This document shows positions 59,472 through 64,000 of a stretch of DNA of 64,000 nucleotides, in pieces. The notes under the pieces are model-generated. The model was given only the letters and a program-made list of their open reading frames with translations. It did not search any database and was not told where the DNA came from. The stretch comes from an uncultured Dehalococcoidia bacterium (GTDB lineage Bacteria > Chloroflexota > Dehalococcoidia > Lucifugimonadales > JAAXIE01): the NCBI GenBank assembly GCA_951813255.1, contig OX638353.1, positions 2,219,472 through 2,283,471 of the forward strand. Direction: 5' to 3'. The number at the start of each line of letters is the position of its first letter. The stretch's first letter is position 1. The position numbers and the translations under genes were made by a program.

Positions 59472-61133
59472 ATGCCCCCTAAAGACAAGGAACAGTGGCG
59501 CAGGGATACGCTGGACCCTGTACTGAAGCGCTTCCCAGAGCGCAAAGTCCGGTTTCGCTCCGACTCGGGGCTGGACTTGGACACGGTGTACGGGCCTGCC
59601 GACCCTCGCGCGCACGACATAGCCCGCGACGAAGATGTCGGGTACCCCGGCCAATATCCCTACACCCGGGGCGTTCAGCCCAACATGTACCGCGGCCGCG
59701 TCTGGACCATGCGCCAGTACTCCGGCTACGCGAGCGCCAGCGAGTCCAACCGGCGCTATCGCTACCTGCTGGAGCAGGGACAGACCGGTCTGTCAGTAGC
59801 CTTCGACCTCCCGACACAGATCGGCTACGACTCAGACCACTCGCTTTCTCAAGGCGAGGTGGGAAAGGTCGGCGTGCCCATCAGCAGCCTTGTGGACATG
59901 CAGACACTGTTTGAGGGTATTCCCTTGGACAAGGTCAGCACCTCTATGACCATCAATGCCACGGCCTCTGTACTGCTCGCCCTCTATATCGCCACCGCCC
60001 GCTCTCAAGGAGTCGACTCCCAAGCCCTTAACGGCACCCTCCAGAACGACATCCTCAAGGAATACATCGCTCGGGGCACCTACGCCTATCCACCCACCCC
60101 CTCCATGAGGCTGGTAGTGGACGTGTTTAAGTATTGCGCCGAGTCGGTCCCCCAGTGGAACACCATCAGTATCAGTGGCTACCACATGCGCGAAGCAGGA
60201 GCCACTGCGGTGCAGGAGTTGGCGTTCACACTGAGCAATGCAATTGCCTATGTGGAAGCAGCCCAGAGCGCTGGCTTGGACGTAGACAGGTTCGCTGGGC
60301 GCCTCTCCTTCTTCTTTGCTGCCCAGAACAACCTCTTCGAGGAGGTGGCCAAGTTCCGGGCGGCCCGGCGGATGTGGGCGCGGATCATGCGTCACCGCTT
60401 CAAGGCCGAGGACCCCCGCTCTTGGATTCTGAGGTTCCACACCCAGACTGCCGGCGTCAGCCTCACCGCCCAGCAACCGGACAACAATGTGGTACGCAGT
60501 ACTGTGCAGGCCCTCGCCGCCATCCTCGGGGGTACTCAATCTTTGCACGTAAACTCCCGTGATGAGGCCTTGGCCCTCCCCACCGAAGAATCAGCCATGC
60601 TTTCCCTACGCACCCAGCAGTTGCTGGCCTACGAGAGCGGAGTGGCGGACGTTGTTGATCCCCTTGGAGGCTCCTACTACGTGGAAAGCCTCACCAACGA
60701 ACTGGAGGCCAGAGCCCTCGAGTACATGGACCGCATCGACGACATGGGCGGGGCCGTGACGGCCCTTGAGGCTGGATACCAGATGCGCGAAATCACCGAC
60801 ACCGCCTACCAGCACCAGAGAGAAGTGGAGTCGGGTGACCGCACCATCGTCGGTGTCAATGCTTATGTCGACAACTCGCTGCCACTCGAAGGCCTGCTCA
60901 AGGTGAATGAAGAAGCCCAGAGACAGCAGATAGAGGGCTTGGCAAAGCTGAGGCGCAACCGCGACCCTCAGAAGTCCCAGCAGGCTCTGAACCGCTTGGA
61001 GGAAGTCGCCCGGGGCGAAGATAATACCTTGCCCTCCATCCTAGAGTGCGTAGAATCCTACTGCACCCTAGGAGAGATATCCCAAGTGCTTCGCAAGGTC
61101 TTCGGCGAATACCAAGGCGCTCCGGCCGTCTAA
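59472..61133 (+). CDS. mcmA1: Methylmalonyl-CoA mutase large (catalytic) subunit
   Basis: A 553-residue protein without the C-terminal B12 domain. [19 protein letters not shown] starts the barrel, [20 protein letters not shown] binds Co[14 protein letters not shown] follows, [20 protein letters not shown] holds the catalytic histidine and [18 protein letters not shown] is conserved. The B12-binding subunit is encoded separately at 62901-63311, as in archaea and many Chloroflexota. The enzyme interconverts (R)-methylmalonyl-CoA and succinyl-CoA. ATG 59472 has GGAGA upstream. MeaB is not in the window. Confidence 0.93.
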   Translation: MPPKDKEQWRRDTLDPVLKRFPERKVRFRSDSGLDLDTVYGPADPRAHDIARDEDVGYPGQYPYTRGVQPNMYRGRVWTMRQYSGYASASESNRRYRYLLEQGQTGLSVAFDLPTQIGYDSDHSLSQGEVGKVGVPISSLVDMQTLFEGIPLDKVSTSMTINATASVLLALYIATARSQGVDSQALNGTLQNDILKEYIARGTYAYPPTPSMRLVVDVFKYCAESVPQWNTISISGYHMREAGATAVQELAFTLSNAIAYVEAAQSAGLDVDRFAGRLSFFFAAQNNLFEEVAKFRAARRMWARIMRHRFKAEDPRSWILRFHTQTAGVSLTAQQPDNNVVRSTVQALAAILGGTQSLHVNSRDEALALPTEESAMLSLRTQQLLAYESGVADVVDPLGGSYYVESLTNELEARALEYMDRIDDMGGAVTALEAGYQMREITDTAYQHQREVESGDRTIVGVNAYVDNSLPLEGLLKVNEEAQRQQIEGLAKLRRNRDPQKSQQALNRLEEVARGEDNTLPSILECVESYCTLGEISQVLRKVFGEYQGAPAV

Positions 61134-61185
61134 TGTCGAACAACCGGACTGACATCCCCTCGTGGGCTGTCCAAGGAGGTCTGTG

Positions 61186-62358
61186 GTGACCGACCTGCTA
61201 CTGAATGAAGAGGAGCGCATGCTCCAAGCCACAGTTCGCGATTTCGCTGACCGCGAGTTGGCCCCGCGAGCCCAGGAGTCTGATGAGCGCGAGGAGTTTT
61301 CGTGGGACGCTTGGAAAGGGATGGCGGCCTTGGGGCTCACCGGCCTCGGCGTGGATCCAGGGCTGGGGGGCAGCGGTGGCGGTTATCGCCAGATGGCCAT
61401 CGCCGAGGAGGAGGTCGCCCGGGGCGACGCAGCTGCCAGCGTGAGCTTGGTGGCCCACATGTCGCTGTCTGCCCAGACCATCTATCAATTCGGCGACGAA
61501 GAGCAGAAACTCCGCTACCTCCCCGCCATGGCCCGGGGCGAAGCCATCGGAGCATGGGCTCTTACCGAGCCCGGCGGCGGGTCTGACGCTGCGGCCCTTC
61601 AGACTACTGCTGAACTGCGTGGCGATAACTACTATCTGAACGGCTCAAAGATATTCATCACCAACGGTGACCTAGCCCGTTTCCTCGTGGTATTTGCCAC
61701 CCAGGATCGCTCACTGCGGTCTCGCGGCATCAGTGCCTTCGTTGTCAACGAGGGTGCTGATGGGTTCCGCGCGAACGCCCAGCACGGCAAGATGGGTATG
61801 CGGGCGTCCCCCACCACCGAGCTTGTCTTCCAGGGCACCCCTGTCCCTCAATCGGACCGCTTGGGGGAAGAGGGACGCGGCTTCAACTACGCCATGGACA
61901 TCCTGGACTCCAGCCGCATAGTCATCGCGGCCCAGTGCGTGGGCATCGCCCAAGCTGCCTACGAGGCATCGGTACGCTATACCCAACAACGCGAGGCCTT
62001 CGGCCAGCCCATCGCTCAGCACCAAGCCATCCAGTTCATGCTGGCAGACATGGCCACCGAAATATACGCAGCGCGCGTGGCATCAATGCATGCCGCCACC
62101 CTCAAGGATCATGGCCTGCCTTACGTCAACGAGGCATCTATGGCCAAGCTGTACGCCTCAGAAACGGCCGTGAGGGTCACGTCCAACGCTGTCCAGATCC
62201 ACGGCGGTTATGGCTACTTCAAGGAATCTCCCGTCGAGCGCTACTTCCGAGATGCCCGCGTGACCACGATATACGAGGGCACTTCCGAGGTGCAGCGCTT
62301 GGTCATAGCGCGCCAAATACTTCCTGAACACGCCCTCCAATCGACTTCAAGGAATTGA
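61186..62358 (+). CDS. Acyl-CoA dehydrogenase
   Basis: A 390-residue FAD enzyme. GAWALTEPGGGSDAAALQTTA (about 122-142, end cut) is the FAD-binding signature, RVTSNAVQIHGGYGYFKE the second signature, and IYEGTSEVQRLVIAR holds the catalytic glutamate. AAGGAGG stands before GTG 61186. Its place between mutase subunits suggests oxidation of a short branched or propionyl-yielding acyl-CoA, but the substrate is not determined. Confidence 0.92.
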   Translation: MTDLLLNEEERMLQATVRDFADRELAPRAQESDEREEFSWDAWKGMAALGLTGLGVDPGLGGSGGGYRQMAIAEEEVARGDAAASVSLVAHMSLSAQTIYQFGDEEQKLRYLPAMARGEAIGAWALTEPGGGSDAAALQTTAELRGDNYYLNGSKIFITNGDLARFLVVFATQDRSLRSRGISAFVVNEGADGFRANAQHGKMGMRASPTTELVFQGTPVPQSDRLGEEGRGFNYAMDILDSSRIVIAAQCVGIAQAAYEASVRYTQQREAFGQPIAQHQAIQFMLADMATEIYAARVASMHAATLKDHGLPYVNEASMAKLYASETAVRVTSNAVQIHGGYGYFKESPVERYFRDARVTTIYEGTSEVQRLVIARQILPEHALQSTSRN

Positions 62359-62360
62359 GT

Positions 62361-62807
62361 ATGCAGAATTCGTCCGCTTGCACCGTCGACTACATCGACC
62401 ACGTGGGAATCGCCGTCGCCGACCTGAATCAAGCCATAGCCTTCTTCCACGATACCTTCGGCGTACCCCTAGCCGAAGCGCAGGAGCTCGCGGATCAAGG
62501 GGTGCGGGCCTGTCTCATAGCTGTGGGACAGACCAGGCTGGAACTGCTGCAGCCCCTTTCACCTGAAACGCCCATCGGCAAGTTCCTCGAGCGCCGTGGC
62601 GAGGGTCTTCACCATCTAGCTTTGCATGTGGATGACGTGGGAAAGAGCATTGAGGGCCTGCGAGAAAAGGGTCTGCAGATGATAGACCTGGAGCCAAGGG
62701 AAGGTCTTTCGGGGATCATCGCCTTCATGCACCCCAGATCAGCCCATGGCATACTGACAGAACTCGTACAGGCCCCTCTCGTCGTACAGGCCCCTCTCGA
62801 AGGATAG
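62361..62807 (+). CDS. mce: Methylmalonyl-CoA epimerase
   Basis: A 148-residue vicinal oxygen chelate protein. DYIDHVGIAVADLNQAIAFF has the first metal histidine, TRLELLQPL the glutamine/glutamate region, and GEGLHHLALHVDDV the second histidine. SAHGILTELVQ ends with the catalytic glutamate. AAGGA stands eight bases before ATG 62361. It converts (S)- to (R)-methylmalonyl-CoA and feeds the mutase. The last ten residues repeat APLVVQAPLEG, a small internal duplication. Confidence 0.93.
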   Translation: MQNSSACTVDYIDHVGIAVADLNQAIAFFHDTFGVPLAEAQELADQGVRACLIAVGQTRLELLQPLSPETPIGKFLERRGEGLHHLALHVDDVGKSIEGLREKGLQMIDLEPREGLSGIIAFMHPRSAHGILTELVQAPLVVQAPLEG

Positions 62808-62900
62808 ACATTCGAAGCACAGTACAGCCCCCTCCAGGACAATGTCCCAAGCCCCAGATGTAGGAACATTGCATCCCTTAGTTACGAGGAGTGCTACCCA

Positions 62901-63311
62901 GTGGCTGAATCAGCAAGACCTATCCGAGTGTTAGTGGCCAAGCCGGGCCTCGATGGCCACGACCGTGGGGCCAAAGTAATTGCCCGCGCCCTCCGGGACG
63001 CCGGAATGGAAGTGATATACACCGGCATCCGCCAGACGCCCCAGATGATTGTCGAGACCGCCCTCCAGGAAGACGTGGATGTCGTCGGTCTCAGCGTTCT
63101 ATCAGGTGCCCACATGACCCTCTTCCCTCAGATAGTGCAAGGCTTGGCAGAACGGGGCATGAGCGACGTGCTCGTCGTGGCCGGCGGCATTATACCGGAG
63201 GGAGACCGCGGACCCCTGCTAGAACAGGGTATCAGTGCCCTCTTCGGCCCAGGCGCGTCCACCCAGGACATAGTGTCCTACATCGAGCAGGCGATGGCCG
63301 GGCGTAGTTGA
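62901..63311 (+). CDS. mcmA2: Methylmalonyl-CoA mutase B12-binding subunit
   Basis: A 136-residue cobalamin-binding protein with GTG start behind [25 protein letters not shown] contains DxHxxG, whose histidine ligates cobalt; [16 protein letters not shown] and [11 protein letters not shown] complete the B12 fold. It is the small subunit of the mutase at 59472-61133 and closes the operon. Confidence 0.94.
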   Translation: MAESARPIRVLVAKPGLDGHDRGAKVIARALRDAGMEVIYTGIRQTPQMIVETALQEDVDVVGLSVLSGAHMTLFPQIVQGLAERGMSDVLVVAGGIIPEGDRGPLLEQGISALFGPGASTQDIVSYIEQAMAGRS

Positions 63312-63357
63312 ACTTGCCGATAACCACTAGAACTGTCGCTTTTGGTTCTCATGCCCC

Positions 63358-63388
63358 TTGACATGGCACTTGAACAAACTCTTATAAT
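63358..63388 (+). promoter_or_regulatory. Promoter of yceD-rpmF
   Basis: TTGACA (63358-63363), a long 19-base spacer and TATAAT (63383-63388). TATCTGGCGGCTAGG follows at 63398-63412, close to the array separator TATCTGGCCAGCTAGG but without word copies. Confidence 0.55.
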
Positions 63389-63423
63389 TCGCCAATTATC
63401 TGGCGGCTAGGCTTCTGTTTTTG

Positions 63424-63927
63424 ATGCGTTACAACGTGGCGCAATTGCTTAAGGAAGAAATCGGTTCGACTCGTGCCTATCCGATTGGGCAGGGTTCCGA
63501 CTCCTACAACGAGGCCAACTGCCTATGGCTTATGCGCACCGATAGAGGAATATGGGCTTCCGCCCAACTGAGCACCCTCGGCACCAGCGTCTGTAGCCGG
63601 TGCTTGGTCCCTTTCAGCCAGTCCCTTGAGTTATCCATTGAAGAGGAATATTATCCGGTAGCCGACGTGCATACTGGCAAACCAATGGAAGTGCCCGATG
63701 AAGAGGGCGCTTTTGTTATTGATGACGCCAACATCCTTGACCTGACTGAAGCAGTGCGCCAATATCGTATTGCCCTAGGCCCCATGAAGCCCCTATGCAG
63801 CGAGGGCTGTTTGGGGCTTTGTACTGTTTGCGGAGGCAACCTGAACCTGCAGGACTGCACCTGCCTAGACAATGCGATAGATTCTCGACTGGCGCCACTG
63901 CTGCAGTTCTTGAATCGTGAAGGATAA
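63424..63927 (+). CDS. yceD: YceD/DUF177-family protein
   Basis: A 167-residue protein. YNVAQLLKEEIGSTRAY at the start, CSRCLVPFSQSLELSIEEEYYP with the first CxxC, LDLTEAVRQYRIALGPMKPLC with the second half, and CLGLCTVCGGNLN with further cysteines are typical of the family, which is involved in 23S rRNA processing and always precedes rpmF. ATG 63424 is used; the TTG one codon before is possible. No strong ribosome site is seen. Confidence 0.88.
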   Translation: MRYNVAQLLKEEIGSTRAYPIGQGSDSYNEANCLWLMRTDRGIWASAQLSTLGTSVCSRCLVPFSQSLELSIEEEYYPVADVHTGKPMEVPDEEGAFVIDDANILDLTEAVRQYRIALGPMKPLCSEGCLGLCTVCGGNLNLQDCTCLDNAIDSRLAPLLQFLNREG

Positions 63928-63980
63928 ACCGTCGAGCCAGAGCCCGTAATCACAGGGAATGTAGATAGGAGTACACCCTC

Positions 63981-64000
63981 ATGGGAGCTCTACCAACAAA
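63981..64000 (+). CDS. rpmF: 50S ribosomal protein L32, first codons
   Basis: ATG 63981 behind AGGAG begins MGALPT, the usual L32 start, and the window ends there. Position after yceD supports it. Confidence 0.75.

Overview
The window is about 60% GC and reads as a chromosomal segment of an aerobic, heterotrophic bacterium. The gene order nusA-ylxR-infB-rbfA-truB, a DUF5679 zinc-ribbon gene, a two-subunit methylmalonyl-CoA mutase, an aa3/caa3-type oxidase and many amidohydrolase, Rieske, GMC and molybdenum-hydroxylase genes together suggest a Chloroflexota of the Dehalococcoidia/SAR202 type. That placement is inference from gene content; there is no rRNA here to settle it.

Layout. 1-3.5 kb: end of an NCS2 permease, a frameshifted PH-domain gene and a GMC oxidoreductase. 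4-6.4 kb: a membrane protein with an Asp-box and a HigBA toxin-antitoxin pair. 6.5-12.1 kb: threonine synthase, an MFS carrier, a YtcJ-type amidohydrolase and a PHP phosphoesterase. 12.1-20.4 kb (minus strand): a 46-residue zinc ribbon, truB-rbfA-infB-ylxR-nusA, then a CysM-like sulfhydrylase, a MoeB/ThiF E1 enzyme and an Rrf2 regulator, probably one sulfur-assimilation unit. 20.6-29.5 kb: hydantoinase A and B, a Rieske oxygenase, and an amidohydrolase / histidine decarboxylase / double-ACT operon. 29.6 kb: tRNA-Ser(UGA). 30-37.5 kb (minus): S9 peptidase, aldehyde dehydrogenase, substrate-binding-like protein, homoserine kinase, zinc alcohol dehydrogenase. 37.7-43.3 kb: rpiA, galU-like, a ThiS/MoaD-like carrier with a C-terminal tail, CoxS- and CoxL-like molybdenum hydroxylase subunits, yggS. 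43.3-49.7 kb: FAD oxidase, a small membrane protein, an EamA transporter and two amidohydrolases. 49.7-57.4 kb: a complete cytochrome oxidase cluster (ctaA, ctaB, coxB with a fused c-type haem, coxA, coxC, coxD, ctaG). 57.5-58.7 kb (minus): rplT-rpmI-infC. 59-63.3 kb: methylmalonyl-CoA mutase large subunit, acyl-CoA dehydrogenase, epimerase, B12-binding subunit. The end is yceD and the first codons of rpmF.

The most unusual content is not a protein. Five intergenic stretches (about 3.57-3.75, 22.73-22.83, 26.19-26.54, 46.70-46.89 and 59.09-59.39 kb) are built to one plan. A separator related to CAG(A/C)TACGA, often paired head to head as TATCTG-NN-CAG(A/C)TA, alternates with a 7-8 bp word in inverted pairs or in direct pairs at 8-9 bp period. 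The separator is common to the arrays, but the word changes from locus to locus: TGTCGAA, TGTCACA (twice), ATGAGACA and CGGAACA. Four arrays lie directly upstream of catabolic genes; the fifth lies between two divergent genes. Three have a good sigma-70-type promoter upstream that points into the array, so they may be transcribed as leaders, and in one array the word sits exactly in the loop of three repeated hairpins. I do not recognise this arrangement as a described repeat family.
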